From assembly GCF_900188225.1 (NCBI RefSeq), contig NZ_FZOC01000007.1:1-64000 (forward strand): 64,000 bases of DNA, read 5' to 3'. A program made the translations under genes and the position numbers. This DNA is from Humidesulfovibrio mexicanus (GTDB lineage: Bacteria > Desulfobacterota > Desulfovibrionia > Desulfovibrionales > Desulfovibrionaceae). Numbering within the stretch: the first letter of the stretch is position 1; each line of letters opens with the position of its first letter. Below the pieces are notes generated by a model, which saw nothing but the letters and a program-made list of their open reading frames with translations, was not told the DNA's origin and ran no database searches. Positions 8,365 to 17,698 of the stretch are shown piece after piece.

Positions 8365-9624
8365 ATGCATCCACCAGCTTTGTGGGATTGGGAAACAGGA
8401 CAGCGCGTGATCCTCGGGTCCTTGGAGCGGCCGGAGGGGGTCGCCTGGCTTGAGGAATTCCACGTCTCTCCGGATGGCGAGCGCGTGGGGGTCATTGTCG
8501 GCCTGGAGGAGGGCGGCGCGGGCGTCCTTGTCAACGGCGAGGCCTGGGAAGGCAGCTTTGACAAGGCCTGGCTGCCGCAGTTCAGCCCGGACGGACGTTT
8601 CACCGCCATCGTGCAGCAGGATGGCGTGTGGACCCTGGCCGTGGACGGCGAGACCTGGGAAGAGAGCTTCGATTATTTGTGGGGCACCCGTTTTTCCGAG
8701 GCGGGCGACGTCATCGCCGCCTGCATCCAGAACGGCGGCGAATACGGCGTCTGCACCGATGGCACGCCCTGGGAGACACTTTTCGAGACTGGCAGCCAGT
8801 GCGCCCTGTCGGCGGACGGCAAGTCCTCCGCCCTGGTGGTGCAGCTTGAGTCCCTCAAGCCCGCTGACACGGAGGCCTTCCAGAAGGGCGTGTTCGGCGT
8901 GGCCGTGAACGGCCAGGCCTGGGAGAAGCAGTTCGTCAACTGCTGGACCCCGGCCTTTGACGCCCAGGGACAGCGCGTGGCCGCACAGGCCCGCACAAGC
9001 CTCTACGACTACACCATCGTTGTGGACGGCACGCCCTGGAGCGAGTCCTACGGCTGCGTGTGGGAGCCCCGGTTCAACCCGGCCTCCGGCAAGGTGGTGG
9101 CCCCGGTGCGCCTGGCGAGCGGCTGGGGCATGGCCCAGGATGGTCAGATCATCTGGGAGCCCAAGTTCGTGCAGTGCTGGAACCATGTCATCAGCCAGGA
9201 CGGCAAGACCATCGCGGCCATTGTGGCGCCGGAGTTCGGCTGCTTCTCCGTGGCCGTCAACGGACAGTCCTGGAGCCTGCGCTTCCCGGTGGTGACCGAC
9301 CTGGTCGTGAGCCGCGACGGCGCGACCGTGGCCGCCCTGGGCTGCGTGGACAACGACGATTGGCAGGTGCTGGTCAATGGCCGCGCCTGGTCCGGCGTAT
9401 GGGACATGGCCTGGACCCCGGTGCTGAGCGCCGCTGGCGGGCACGTGGCCGTCAAGGTGCGCAAGGGCAAGCGCGAAAGCGTTGTGGTGGACGGCAAACC
9501 TTATTCCCGCGATTTTGACCAGGTGTTTGCGCCCGCCTTCAGCCAGGATGGCAAGAAGCTGCTCATCCGCGGCATCGACAAAGGTTCCGTCGTGCGCATC
9601 GTGGCCGACGTGGGCCAGGCCTAA
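8365..9624 (+). CDS. tmcD: TmcD, Trp-rich beta-propeller-like subunit of the Tmc complex
   Basis: A 419-residue cytoplasmic protein without signal peptide or membrane segment. It consists of repeats of about 45-50 residues recurring as 'VNG..W...F....W.P.FS.DG', resembling WD40/PD40 propeller blades. It is the first gene of tmcDCBA on this strand and ends 21 bp before tmcC. Tmc is a transmembrane redox complex that takes electrons from the periplasmic type I cytochrome c3/hydrogenase pool; TmcD is its soluble subunit of unknown role. The ATG at 8365 after GGAGGG was chosen over an in-frame start 35 codons upstream. Assignment rests on gene context and the repeat pattern. Confidence 0.85.
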   Translation: MHPPALWDWETGQRVILGSLERPEGVAWLEEFHVSPDGERVGVIVGLEEGGAGVLVNGEAWEGSFDKAWLPQFSPDGRFTAIVQQDGVWTLAVDGETWEESFDYLWGTRFSEAGDVIAACIQNGGEYGVCTDGTPWETLFETGSQCALSADGKSSALVVQLESLKPADTEAFQKGVFGVAVNGQAWEKQFVNCWTPAFDAQGQRVAAQARTSLYDYTIVVDGTPWSESYGCVWEPRFNPASGKVVAPVRLASGWGMAQDGQIIWEPKFVQCWNHVISQDGKTIAAIVAPEFGCFSVAVNGQSWSLRFPVVTDLVVSRDGATVAALGCVDNDDWQVLVNGRAWSGVWDMAWTPVLSAAGGHVAVKVRKGKRESVVVDGKPYSRDFDQVFAPAFSQDGKKLLIRGIDKGSVVRIVADVGQA

Positions 9625-9645
9625 CCCCGCCAAGGAGGAACCGAC

Positions 9646-10305
9646 ATGAATGCCGCGTATGAATTTGTCACCGGGCCGCTGGCCTGGGTCGCCTGGGGGA
9701 TATTTCTCCTGGGATCGGCCTGGCGGCTTTTCTCCATGTACCAGTTGGCGAAAAAGAAGGAGGCCGCTGCCCTGGCCTTCATGAGCTGGGGCTACTCCCT
9801 GCGCTCCATCATCAACTGGCTCATTCCCTTCAACGCCCTGGGCTGGAAGAAGAACCCGGCCATGACCGTGGCCACCTTCGCCTTTCACATCTGCCTTGTG
9901 CTTGCCCCCATTTTCCTGGTGGCGCACGTCATGCTGTGGGAGCAGTTCTTCGGCATCAGCTACGTCACCATCCCCGATTCCGTGGCGGACATCATGACCA
10001 TGCTGGTCATCGCCGTCTGCCTGTTTTTCGCCGGCCGCAGGATCCTGCAGCCCGAGGTGCGGTACATCACCACGCCCCAGGACTGGCTTGCGCTTGTCAT
10101 CGTGCTCGCCCCGTTTTTGACCGGCTTTCTGGCCTACCATCAGCTGGGCGGCTACGATCTCATGATCATCCTGCACGTGGTGACCGGCGAGATCATGCTT
10201 GCGGCCATCCCCTTCACCCGTCTTTCCCACATGGTCTTCGCCGTGTTCACCCGCGCCTACATGGGCTCGGAGTTCGGCGGCGTGCGCCATGCGCGCGACT
10301 GGTAA
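9646..10305 (+). CDS. tmcC: TmcC, membrane cytochrome b (NarI-like) subunit
   Basis: A 219-residue integral membrane protein with about five hydrophobic segments and candidate haem-ligand histidines in FAFHICLV, VAHVML, AYHQLGG and ILHVV. It resembles the cytochrome b subunit of nitrate reductase and the HmcE protein encoded at 61503-62183; both share the LPEVR/QPEVR, HQLGG and IPFT motifs. It should carry electrons across the membrane between TmcA outside and TmcB inside. An AAGGAGGA ribosome site precedes the start, and tmcB follows after 21 bp. Confidence 0.9.
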   Translation: MNAAYEFVTGPLAWVAWGIFLLGSAWRLFSMYQLAKKKEAAALAFMSWGYSLRSIINWLIPFNALGWKKNPAMTVATFAFHICLVLAPIFLVAHVMLWEQFFGISYVTIPDSVADIMTMLVIAVCLFFAGRRILQPEVRYITTPQDWLALVIVLAPFLTGFLAYHQLGGYDLMIILHVVTGEIMLAAIPFTRLSHMVFAVFTRAYMGSEFGGVRHARDW

Positions 10306-10326
10306 CTCCCCAAGGAGGAGCGACAC

Positions 10327-11640
10327 ATGGGCATTGAAGACAGACTCATCGAAGACGTTGGGCTCCGGCGGGGGGTTTCCAAACTCACCCCGGAGCAAAT
10401 CGAGAAAACCGTCAATTCCGTCATCCGCGGAGAAACCGGCGCGCGCCTGAAGGCCTACGCCGAGACGTGCATGCGCTGCGGCCTCTGCGCCGAGGCGTGC
10501 CACTTCTCGCGTTCGCATCCCGGCGACCCCAGCTACACCCCGGCCGGCAAGGTGCACCAGACCATGGGCGTGCTCCTGAAGACCGGCGGCAAGGTCAGCC
10601 CGGACTTTGTCTACGGCATGGCCCAGCTCGCCTACACCGAGTGCAACCTGTGCCGCCGCTGCGTGCACTACTGCCCCATCGGCATCGATACCGGCTACAT
10701 CATGAGCATGGTCCGGCGCATCTGCCACAAGCTGGGCGTCACCCCGCAGTACATCCAGGACACCGCCCACAGCCACAGCGCCACCTTCAACCAGATGTGG
10801 GTAAAGGACGACGAATGGCCGGACACCCTGCAGTGGCAGGAGGAAGAGGCGCGCGACGAGTTCCCCGGTCTGCGCATCCCCCTCGATAAAGAGGGCGCGG
10901 ACATCTACTACTCGGTCATCGCGCCGGAGCCCAAGTTCCGCACCCAGCTCATCTACCAGGCCGCGGCCATCTTCCATATGGCCGGCCTTGACTGGACCAT
11001 GCCCTCCGAGCCCGGCTGGGACAACTCGGACATGTGCATGTACACAGGCGACTTCGAGATGATGGGACGCCTCAAGCGCAGGCACTTCGAAAGCGCCCAG
11101 AAGCTCAAGGCCAAGCGCATCGTCATGGGCGAATGCGGCCACGCCTTCCGCAGCGTGTACGACAACGGCAACCGCTGGGTGGGCTGGAAGATGCACCCCG
11201 TGCCGGTGGTGCACTCCATCGAGTTCTTCTGGGAGCTCATGCGCGACGGCAAGCTGAACATGGCCAAGAAGTACCCCGGCCCGGTCACCATCCACGACCC
11301 CTGCAATGTGGTGCGCGGCCGCGGCCTGCACCAGAAATTGCGAGAACTGGTGCGCTTCCTCATTGATGGCGACATCATCGAGACGGCCTCCCACGGCGAG
11401 CACAACATGTGCTGCACCGCGGGCGGCGGCGTCATCAACTGCGGCCCCCCGTTCAAGAACGTGCGCGTGGCCGGCAGCAAGGCCAAGGCCGACGAACTCG
11501 CGGCCACGGGGGCCAAGACCATCATCGCCCCCTGCCACAACTGCCACGGAGGCCTGGAGGACACCGTGCACAGCTACAAGCTGGGCATGGAGATCAAGTT
11601 CCTGGGCGACATCATCTATGAATGCATGGTCAAGCCCTAG
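10327..11640 (+). CDS. tmcB: TmcB, CCG-domain Fe-S protein related to HdrD/HmcF
   Basis: A 437-residue cytoplasmic Fe-S protein. Two [4Fe-4S] motifs lie near residues 50 and 105 (CMRCGLCAEAC and CNLCRRCVHYCPIGID). They are followed by CCG-type regions (GECGHAFRS, MCCTAGGGVINCG, APCHNC) like those of heterodisulfide reductase HdrD. The usual CCGGGG is CCTAGGG here, a Gly-to-Thr change absent from the HmcF protein in this window. It probably receives or donates electrons on the cytoplasmic face of Tmc. The partner (a DsrC-type or disulfide substrate) is inference from the family. Confidence 0.9.
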   Translation: MGIEDRLIEDVGLRRGVSKLTPEQIEKTVNSVIRGETGARLKAYAETCMRCGLCAEACHFSRSHPGDPSYTPAGKVHQTMGVLLKTGGKVSPDFVYGMAQLAYTECNLCRRCVHYCPIGIDTGYIMSMVRRICHKLGVTPQYIQDTAHSHSATFNQMWVKDDEWPDTLQWQEEEARDEFPGLRIPLDKEGADIYYSVIAPEPKFRTQLIYQAAAIFHMAGLDWTMPSEPGWDNSDMCMYTGDFEMMGRLKRRHFESAQKLKAKRIVMGECGHAFRSVYDNGNRWVGWKMHPVPVVHSIEFFWELMRDGKLNMAKKYPGPVTIHDPCNVVRGRGLHQKLRELVRFLIDGDIIETASHGEHNMCCTAGGGVINCGPPFKNVRVAGSKAKADELAATGAKTIIAPCHNCHGGLEDTVHSYKLGMEIKFLGDIIYECMVKP

Positions 11641-11658
11641 GCCGTGGAGGAGAGAGCA

Positions 11659-12036
11659 ATGAAACGCACACTCCCGATCCTGCTGTCCGCCGCGCTCATC
11701 CTGGCCTTTGCCCAGGCCGCGCTTTCCCAGGCGGACATGACGACCCTGGCTCCGGCGGCCTTCGGCAAGCTTACCCGCCCCGCCGCCCAGTTCAAGCACG
11801 ACGAGCACAACGAAAAGGCCAAGATCGACGACTGCGCGGTGTGCCACCACAGCGGGGCCGACGGCAAGCAGGACAAGACCGTTTCCTCCGAGGGAACCCC
11901 CTGCGCCGATTGCCACAAGCTGGAAAAGACCGGCAAGGGCACGGACCTGACCAACGCCTATCACAAGCAGTGCATCGGCTGCCACCAGGAAAAGGGCAAG
12001 GGCCCCATCGCCTGCGGGCAGTGCCATAAGCGCTAG
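11659..12036 (+). CDS. tmcA: TmcA, tetrahaem type II cytochrome c3
   Basis: A 125-residue exported cytochrome. It has a signal peptide (about 1-24, ending near ALSQA) and four CxxCH haem sites: CAVCH, CADCH, CIGCH and CGQCH. Spaced His residues (FKHDEH, CHH, AYHKQC) can serve as distal ligands. Size and spacing fit the acidic type II cytochrome c3 that accepts electrons from type I c3 and hydrogenases in the periplasm. I took the ATG at 11659, which follows a GGAGGAG site, rather than a GTG 15 bases upstream. It is the last tmc gene and is followed by a long hairpin. Confidence 0.93.
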   Translation: MKRTLPILLSAALILAFAQAALSQADMTTLAPAAFGKLTRPAAQFKHDEHNEKAKIDDCAVCHHSGADGKQDKTVSSEGTPCADCHKLEKTGKGTDLTNAYHKQCIGCHQEKGKGPIACGQCHKR

Positions 12037-12046
12037 ATTCCACGCT

Positions 12047-12090
12047 CCGGGCCGGAGGCCGACGAGTCCATTCGTCCGCTTCCGGCCCGG
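12047..12090 (+). terminator. Long hairpin after tmcA
   Basis: Positions 12047-12065 pair with 12072-12090 over 19 positions, with one G-U pair and one mismatch, closing a 6-nt loop (gtccat). No T-run follows, so it may be a weak terminator, an mRNA-stabilising 3' end for tmcDCBA, or an attenuator before the kinase gene. Confidence 0.6.
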
Positions 12091-12134
12091 CGCACCCCTT
12101 GACCGGAGCGCTGCTTCCGGCAAATAGACAGGGG

Positions 12135-14429
12135 ATGCGCACTCCCTGGTCCCTGCTTCGCACTAGCCTCGCCCTCAAGCTCATCGCCACGGCTGGCCTC
12201 TCGTTGGTCTTGAGCGTGGCTGCCCTGTCCTACTTCGCCATCCGCCACCAAGAAGACATCCTCATGAGCTACGTGGTGAACGAGGCCGACCGCCTCGGCA
12301 CCACCATCAAGCTTGGCACGCGCTATGCCATGATGATCAACTCGCGCGACGACCTGAGCCAGATCATCACCAACATCGGCTCCCAGCCAGGCATTGAGGC
12401 CGTGCGCATCGTCAACAAGCAGGGGGCCATACAGTTCTCCAATAGGGCCGCCGAGGTGGATGCCGTGGTCGCTCAGCGCGCGCCCGGCTGCCTGGTGTGC
12501 CACCAGTCCGCGCCGCCTCCGGCCAGCGCTCCCCTGGAACGCCGCACGCGCATCTTTACCGATGCCTCCGGCCAGCGCCGCCTGGGCATCATCAGCCCCA
12601 TCCAGAACGAGCCAGGCTGCGCCGGAGACTGCCACTTCCATCCGCCTGAGCAAAAAGTTCTGGGCGTCATCGACGTTGTGCTCTCGCTGGATGCGACCGA
12701 CCGGGAGATCGCCGCCCTCAAGGCGAGGAGCGCGGGCTTCACCCTCGCGGCCTTGGCGGGCATGGGCCTGGCCATCTTTTTCTTCATGCGCCGTTTCGTC
12801 ATCCGGCCCATCCGCAAGGTCATCACCGGGGCGCAGCTCATCGCCGAGGGCGGCCAGTGCACCCGCATCGACATCGACCAGCCGGACGAGATGGGCGCTC
12901 TGGTGCACACCATCGAGCGCATGGGCGAAAGCATCAGCGAGAAGCAGATCGAGTTGAACCGCCAGCGCGACGAATATCAGGCGCTGTTTTCACAGGTGCC
13001 CTGCATCATCACCGTGCAGGACAGGAATTTTCGTCTCTTGCGCTACAACCAGGAATTTCGGGACACGTTCCGGCCCCGCCCCGGCGACACCTGCTTCCAC
13101 GCCTACAAGGGCCGCGCGGACAAGTGCCCCAACTGCCCGGTGGAGAAAACCTTCGAGACCGGCCGCAGCTTCACCAGCGAGGAGTCCGGCCAGGACGCCG
13201 ACGGCGTCATGCGGCACTGGCTCGTCACCAGTTCGCCCATTCGCAACGCAGAAGGCCAGGTGGTGGCCGCCATGGAGATGTGTCTGGACATCTCCAGCCG
13301 CAAGCAACTGGAGGAAAAGCTGGAGAAAAGCGAGCGCAAGCACCTCGCCATCTTCAAGAACATACCCAACCCCGTGTTCGTGCTGGACCAGGACACCCTG
13401 TGCATTCTGGACTGCAACGAGTCCGTGAAGCCGGTGTACGGGTTTGAGCGGGCGGAACTTCTCGGCCAGAGCTTTTTGCGGCTGTTCCCGGAAGAGGACC
13501 GCGAGAGCCACAAGCTCAAGCTCAGGCAAAAGAGCCTGCACGACCGGCTGATCAACATCGCCAAGGACGGCCGCAGGCTGTTCGTCACCGTGCGGCTGTC
13601 GCCCTCGGAGTTCAGCGGGCAGAAGGTGCTGCTCGTCACCACCAGCGACATGACCAAGCGCCTGGAGACCGAGCAGCAGCTGATCCAGGCCTCCAAGATG
13701 GCCACCCTGGGCGAAATGGCCACAGGCATGGCCCACGAGTTGAACCAGCCCCTTACCGTCATCAAGACCGCGTCCAGCTTCATCCGCCGCAAGGCGGAGC
13801 GCGGGGAGGAGATCCCCCGCGACATCCTGACCACCCTGGCCCAGGAGGTGGACGCCCATGTGGACCGGGCCAGCAAGATCATAAACCATCTCAGAGAGTT
13901 CGGCCGCAAGCCGGAAATGAAGCTCGGACCCGTGGACGTGGGGGGCATCCTCGCGCGGTCGCTGGACATCTTCAGCCAGCAATTCAAGCTGCGCGAGATC
14001 GAAGTGGCCCTGGACATCGAGCCCGACCTGCCCGAGGTCATGGCCGATGCGGGCAGGCTGGAGCAGGTGTTCATCAACATGCTGCTCAACGCCCGCGACG
14101 CCATTGAGGACAAATGGGGCGCCAAGGGCGGCGCGGCGCCGCCAAAGGGCGCCAAGCGCATCAGCCTTTCGGCCAGGCTGCACAAGGGGGCCGTCCGACT
14201 GGAGATCGCCGACACGGGCGGGGGCATCCCCCCGGGTGTGCGGGAGAAAATATTCGAGCCGTTTTTCACCACCAAGCGCGTGGGCACGGGCACGGGCCTG
14301 GGCCTGTCCATCAGCTACGGCATTGTCCAGGACTGCGGCGGAAGCATCGTCGTGGAATCCGCGCCGGGCGAGGGCGCGCACTTCATCATCGACCTGCCCG
14401 TGCTCCACGAGGCCCGGGAAGGAGGATAA
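12135..14429 (+). CDS. Sensor histidine kinase with periplasmic haem c-type motifs and two PAS domains
   Basis: A 764-residue kinase. Two membrane segments (about 9-35 and 200-220) flank a periplasmic domain containing a CxxCH haem motif, CLVCH at 119-123, and an unusual CxxxCH, CAGDCH at 162-167. A HAMP region follows. PAS 1 carries a Cys pattern ([16 protein letters not shown]), then comes PAS 2 and a kinase core with phospho-His534 in [10 protein letters not shown] and complete ATP-binding boxes ([21 protein letters not shown]). The haem motifs sit where cytochrome maturation occurs, and the gene directly follows tmcA. A redox- or gas-sensing role tied to Tmc is a fair inference. ATG at 12135 is preferred; an in-frame TTG lies 36 bases upstream. 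Confidence 0.88.
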   Translation: MRTPWSLLRTSLALKLIATAGLSLVLSVAALSYFAIRHQEDILMSYVVNEADRLGTTIKLGTRYAMMINSRDDLSQIITNIGSQPGIEAVRIVNKQGAIQFSNRAAEVDAVVAQRAPGCLVCHQSAPPPASAPLERRTRIFTDASGQRRLGIISPIQNEPGCAGDCHFHPPEQKVLGVIDVVLSLDATDREIAALKARSAGFTLAALAGMGLAIFFFMRRFVIRPIRKVITGAQLIAEGGQCTRIDIDQPDEMGALVHTIERMGESISEKQIELNRQRDEYQALFSQVPCIITVQDRNFRLLRYNQEFRDTFRPRPGDTCFHAYKGRADKCPNCPVEKTFETGRSFTSEESGQDADGVMRHWLVTSSPIRNAEGQVVAAMEMCLDISSRKQLEEKLEKSERKHLAIFKNIPNPVFVLDQDTLCILDCNESVKPVYGFERAELLGQSFLRLFPEEDRESHKLKLRQKSLHDRLINIAKDGRRLFVTVRLSPSEFSGQKVLLVTTSDMTKRLETEQQLIQASKMATLGEMATGMAHELNQPLTVIKTASSFIRRKAERGEEIPRDILTTLAQEVDAHVDRASKIINHLREFGRKPEMKLGPVDVGGILARSLDIFSQQFKLREIEVALDIEPDLPEVMADAGRLEQVFINMLLNARDAIEDKWGAKGGAAPPKGAKRISLSARLHKGAVRLEIADTGGGIPPGVREKIFEPFFTTKRVGTGTGLGLSISYGIVQDCGGSIVVESAPGEGAHFIIDLPVLHEAREGG

Positions 14430-14435
14430 GGCCCG

Positions 14436-15623
14436 ATGGACGAGGCGCGCTCCCTGCTGCTGGTGGACGACGAGGAAGGCATTCGCCGCGTGCTGGCCCT
14501 GACCCTGGCCGACATGGGCTGGAGGGTGCGCGCGGCAGCCAGCGGCGAGGAGGCCCTGGCGCTGTTCCGGCAAGAGCCCGCGGATATCGTCGTCACCGAT
14601 GTCAAGATGCCCGGCATGGACGGGCTGGCCCTGCTGCAGGCGGTCAAGGCCCTGGACCCGGAGTGCGAGGTGGTGCTCATCACCGGCCATGGCGACATGG
14701 ATCTGGCCATCCAGGGCATCAAGCTCGACGCCGCGGACTTCATCGCCAAGCCTCTGCGCGACGATGCGCTCTCCATCGCCCTTTCCCGCGCCTGGGAGCG
14801 CCGCGCCATGCGCCGGGCGTTGCGCCTGCACGCCGAAAATCTGGAGCGCCTGGTGGAGGAAAAGACCCGTGAACTCCTGGCGTCCGAACGCCTGGCCGCA
14901 GTGGGGCAGACCGTGGCCGGGCTTTCGCACGCCGTCAAGAACATGGCCAGCGGCCTGGAGGGCAGCCTGTTCCTGCTGCGCCAGGGACTGGAGGCCGACC
15001 GCAAGGCCTGGCGCGACCAGGGCTGGGAAATGCTTGAGGCCAATGTGCGCACCCTCAAAAGCCTGTCGCTGGACATGCTGCGCATCGCCAGACCGGAAGC
15101 GTTGCGCCCCGCGCCGACGGACCCGGCCCTGCCCGCGCGGCAGGTGGCGGAACTGCTTGCACCCCGGTTCCAGGAACAGGGTGTGGACCTGGTCCTGCGC
15201 GCCGCGCCGGGAATGGCCCCGGCCATGCTCGATGCCGAGGCCCTGCACCGCTGCCTGCTGAACCTGGTGGGCAACGCCCTGGACGCCTGTCTGGCCGCTG
15301 GATACGGGCCTGCGGGGACCGATGGCAGTTCTGGCGGCAGGCTCGTCGGCAGGCCCGGCGGCAGGGTGGAACTCTCCGTCGAACGCGAGCCAGACGGCGC
15401 GGTGCGCTACGATGTGTCGGACAATGGCTGCGGCATTGCGGATGAAGACCGGGAACGCCTGTTCACGGCGTTTTTCAGCACCAAGGGCGACGGAGGCAGC
15501 GGCCTCGGCCTTGTGGCCAGCAAAAAAACCGTGGAAGCCCATGGCGGAACACTCGTGGTCGAGTCCTTGGCCGGGGCGGGCAGCTGTTTTCGTATAATCA
15601 TACCGGAGAAAACTCATCATTGA
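14436..15623 (+). CDS. Receiver-histidine kinase hybrid
   Basis: A 395-residue protein with an N-terminal receiver (acidic Asp pair near 11-12, phospho-acceptor Asp55 in VTDVKMPGMDG). A coiled-coil connector, a histidine-containing helix with His165 in GLSHAVKN, and an ATP-binding domain (LVGNALDACL, DNGCGI, GSGLGL) follow. It begins 6 bp after the haem-type kinase, so that kinase may phosphorylate its receiver and the signal may be passed on. It resembles the protein at 18157-20124, which has two extra PAS domains between the same modules. Confidence 0.88.
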   Translation: MDEARSLLLVDDEEGIRRVLALTLADMGWRVRAAASGEEALALFRQEPADIVVTDVKMPGMDGLALLQAVKALDPECEVVLITGHGDMDLAIQGIKLDAADFIAKPLRDDALSIALSRAWERRAMRRALRLHAENLERLVEEKTRELLASERLAAVGQTVAGLSHAVKNMASGLEGSLFLLRQGLEADRKAWRDQGWEMLEANVRTLKSLSLDMLRIARPEALRPAPTDPALPARQVAELLAPRFQEQGVDLVLRAAPGMAPAMLDAEALHRCLLNLVGNALDACLAAGYGPAGTDGSSGGRLVGRPGGRVELSVEREPDGAVRYDVSDNGCGIADEDRERLFTAFFSTKGDGGSGLGLVASKKTVEAHGGTLVVESLAGAGSCFRIIIPEKTHH

Positions 15624-15671
15624 TACTGTAGAAGTGTGATTTTGTTGAGCTGAGAGAGAATCCCCATCTGG

Positions 15672-15700
15672 TTGACGGAAAAGGCTATTTGAAATAAGAT
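15672..15700 (+). promoter_or_regulatory. Candidate sigma-70 promoter ahead of the stress-protein gene set
   Basis: TTGACG at 15672-15677 and TAAGAT at 15695-15700 are separated by exactly 17 bp, in an AT-rich 129-bp gap after the previous gene. It would drive the genes from 15753 onward. Confidence 0.55.
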
Positions 15701-15752
15701 CATAGCCGCATCCGACATCTGACGAAAAAATACCCATTCTTGGTAGGGTAAT

Positions 15753-16292
15753 GTGGACGAAGTCATACTGAACGATGACGGCGGCCTGTCGACGCCCCAT
15801 GGGCGCCTGGTGGATGACGCCTTGGCCGTTCTGGGCGCGCGTCTGCGCCTGGGCGAGGGCTGCACCCTTGGCGCGGTGGGGCGCATGGCCGCGGCGCATC
15901 CCGTGCTCCAGCGCCTGTCGCCCTTCGCCCCGGACCTGGCAGCCCTCTGCGCTTCCGGGAATGCCGTCCAAAGCCCGCCGTCCGGACTCGCGCGGATGGA
16001 GTTCTCCCGCGTGGTGGAGGTCGTGGGGCATCCGCCCCCGCCGCGCATGGACATCTACCATGTGTTGCGCGGCGTGCTCTCCGGCGGCGAGGACGTGGAA
16101 CCTCGGCAGTGGACGGTGGAGTCCCTGCTTGCCGTGCCCCTTGTCCTGGGCCCGCTTCGGCATGTGGTTTTTGGCGACCGTGTGGAGCGGTTCGGCTTTG
16201 AAACCGTATGCACCCTTTTCGAACTGTTTCAGGGCGTCGTCTGGCAGCTTGCGTTTCACTGCACGCCGCGCGCGTGCGCACTAAGGAGGTAG
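15753..16292 (+). CDS. Uncharacterised protein of the tmc-linked regulatory cluster
   Basis: I do not recognise the family. The 179-residue product starts at a GTG after a GGTAGGG-like site and has no signal peptide or membrane segment. The N-terminal half (DDALAVLGARLRLGEGCTLGAVGRM) and the C-terminal half look like a small globular regulator. Its final codons contain the AAGGAGG ribosome site of the stress-protein gene, which starts 4 bp later, so the two are translationally linked. That supports a real gene. From memory a small gene of unknown function occupies a similar place near tmc in D. vulgaris, which I could not check. Confidence 0.6.
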   Translation: MDEVILNDDGGLSTPHGRLVDDALAVLGARLRLGEGCTLGAVGRMAAAHPVLQRLSPFAPDLAALCASGNAVQSPPSGLARMEFSRVVEVVGHPPPPRMDIYHVLRGVLSGGEDVEPRQWTVESLLAVPLVLGPLRHVVFGDRVERFGFETVCTLFELFQGVVWQLAFHCTPRACALRR

Positions 16293-16295
16293 CTC

Positions 16296-17237
16296 ATGTT
16301 CGATTCCATCCTGTTCGCCACCTCGGCCTCTTCCACCTGCGACGACGCCGCGCGCGTGGCCTTTGAGCTTTCGCGCAAAAACCGTTCGCGCCTGGACGTG
16401 TTCCATGTGTTCGGCCTGCCCACGCGCGGTTTCGGCCTCACCTATCGCGATGTGCGCACCGGAGAGTCCGAGGAGGTGGACGAGAATCTCGTGAGCCTGG
16501 TGCGGGAGGAGATGGCCCAGTATTACGAAACGCTGGCCAAGGACCATCCCTCCTGCCAGTTCGAGACGGCCGTGGGCGAGCCGCACACCGAAATCCTGCG
16601 CAAGGCCAGAAAGGCGGACGCCAGCCTCATCGTCATGGGCGCGCACACCCGGCCAGAGGACGTGGGCGCCATGCGCCACCGCGCCATTGCCGGGTCCACC
16701 ATGCAGAAAGTGGCCAAAAGCGCCCGCTGCCCGGTGCTCATCGTCAGTCGCCCCTGCGTCACCTGCTGGTCGTATTTCGCCAACATCGTGGTGGCCACGG
16801 ATTTCAGCAAGGCCTCGGACTACGCCTTCCAGTTCGCGCGCAATGTGGCCAGGGAGATCGGCTGTCGGCTGCACGTGTTCCACTGCCTGGATCTGGGCGG
16901 GCAGGCCGAGCAGGGACAGGCCTTCATCGAGCGGCAGTTGGCCCAGGCGGAGCAGAAGGTGCGGGAAAAGTACGTGGACAACATGGGCGACTTCGACAAC
17001 TCCCTCACCGCCCTGCGCGAGGGGCTTCCGTATGTGGAGGTGCTCAAGTACGCGCGGGAGAACAAGGCCGACCTCATCGTCATGGCGCACCACACCAAGG
17101 ACGTTGACCCGGAGAACGCCCTGCTCGGCAGCACGATCGAGCAGGTGGTGCTGCGCAGCGCCTGCCCGGTGTTGAGCGTGAACCACCCGGACAAGGTGGA
17201 CGTGAGCCCTTACGGCCCGCCGCGCGCGGGGGAGTAG
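16296..17237 (+). CDS. Tandem universal stress protein (two UspA domains)
   Basis: A 313-residue protein made of two UspA folds. The first (about 1-150) starts FDSILFATSAS and has a nucleotide-binding-like loop (MGAHTR...IAGSTMQKV). The second (about 160-300) starts FANIVVATDFS and has AHHTKDVDPENALLGSTIEQVVLRSACPVL in two adjoining pieces. The second domain has the clearer G-S-T phosphate-binding loop. It is cytoplasmic. Proteins of this type bind ATP or AMP and adjust metabolism under stress. It is co-transcribed with two receiver genes. Confidence 0.9.
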   Translation: MFDSILFATSASSTCDDAARVAFELSRKNRSRLDVFHVFGLPTRGFGLTYRDVRTGESEEVDENLVSLVREEMAQYYETLAKDHPSCQFETAVGEPHTEILRKARKADASLIVMGAHTRPEDVGAMRHRAIAGSTMQKVAKSARCPVLIVSRPCVTCWSYFANIVVATDFSKASDYAFQFARNVAREIGCRLHVFHCLDLGGQAEQGQAFIERQLAQAEQKVREKYVDNMGDFDNSLTALREGLPYVEVLKYARENKADLIVMAHHTKDVDPENALLGSTIEQVVLRSACPVLSVNHPDKVDVSPYGPPRAGE

Positions 17238-17242
17238 CGGCC

Positions 17243-17698
17243 ATGGGGGGGGCGAGGCCCTGGCGCGTGCTTGTGCTGGATGACGAAATGCACCTGCGCG
17301 TGTTCCTCAAGGCGGTGTTCGAATCCGCCGGGTACGAGGCGGCCACGGCCAAGGACGGACAGGAGGGGCTGGACATGCTGGCCGGGTTCCGGCCCGATCT
17401 GGTGTGCCTGGATGTGATGATGCCGCGCCAGGGGGGCGTGCGGTTTCTGGAGGGGCTGCGGTCCGATCCGCGATTCGGGGCCGTGCGCGTGCTGGTGGTA
17501 TCCGCCGTGGACGGCGAGGCGTTCCGCCACGGCATGGCCCTGCTCCGCGCCGGGGCCGGGCCTGCGGGCCGCCTGCGCGGGCCGGACGGCTATGTGGAGA
17601 AGCCCGCCACGGCGGAAGTCATTCTGGCCGAGGCGCACCGCATTCTTGGGGGTGCGCGCAAGGCCCCCGCCACAAGCGAACATGAAGGAGAAGCGTGA
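17243..17698 (+). CDS. Single-domain response regulator
   Basis: A 151-residue receiver with phospho-acceptor Asp57 in LVCLDVMMPRQGG, an acidic pair in LVLDDE, and Lys in YVEKPAT. A Gly/Ala/Arg-rich loop of about 15 residues (GAGPAGRLRGPDG) interrupts the region before the conserved Lys and is unusual. There is no output domain. It starts 5 bp after the stress-protein gene and its TGA overlaps the start of the next receiver (ATGA), so the pair is made together. Confidence 0.85.
   Translation: MGGARPWRVLVLDDEMHLRVFLKAVFESAGYEAATAKDGQEGLDMLAGFRPDLVCLDVMMPRQGGVRFLEGLRSDPRFGAVRVLVVSAVDGEAFRHGMALLRAGAGPAGRLRGPDGYVEKPATAEVILAEAHRILGGARKAPATSEHEGEA

Noticed and set aside
12990-16259. Very long minus-strand reading frame of over 1000 codons
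   Set aside because: It lies opposite two clear kinase genes and has the repetitive Gly/Ala/His/Leu composition of a GC-rich antisense frame.
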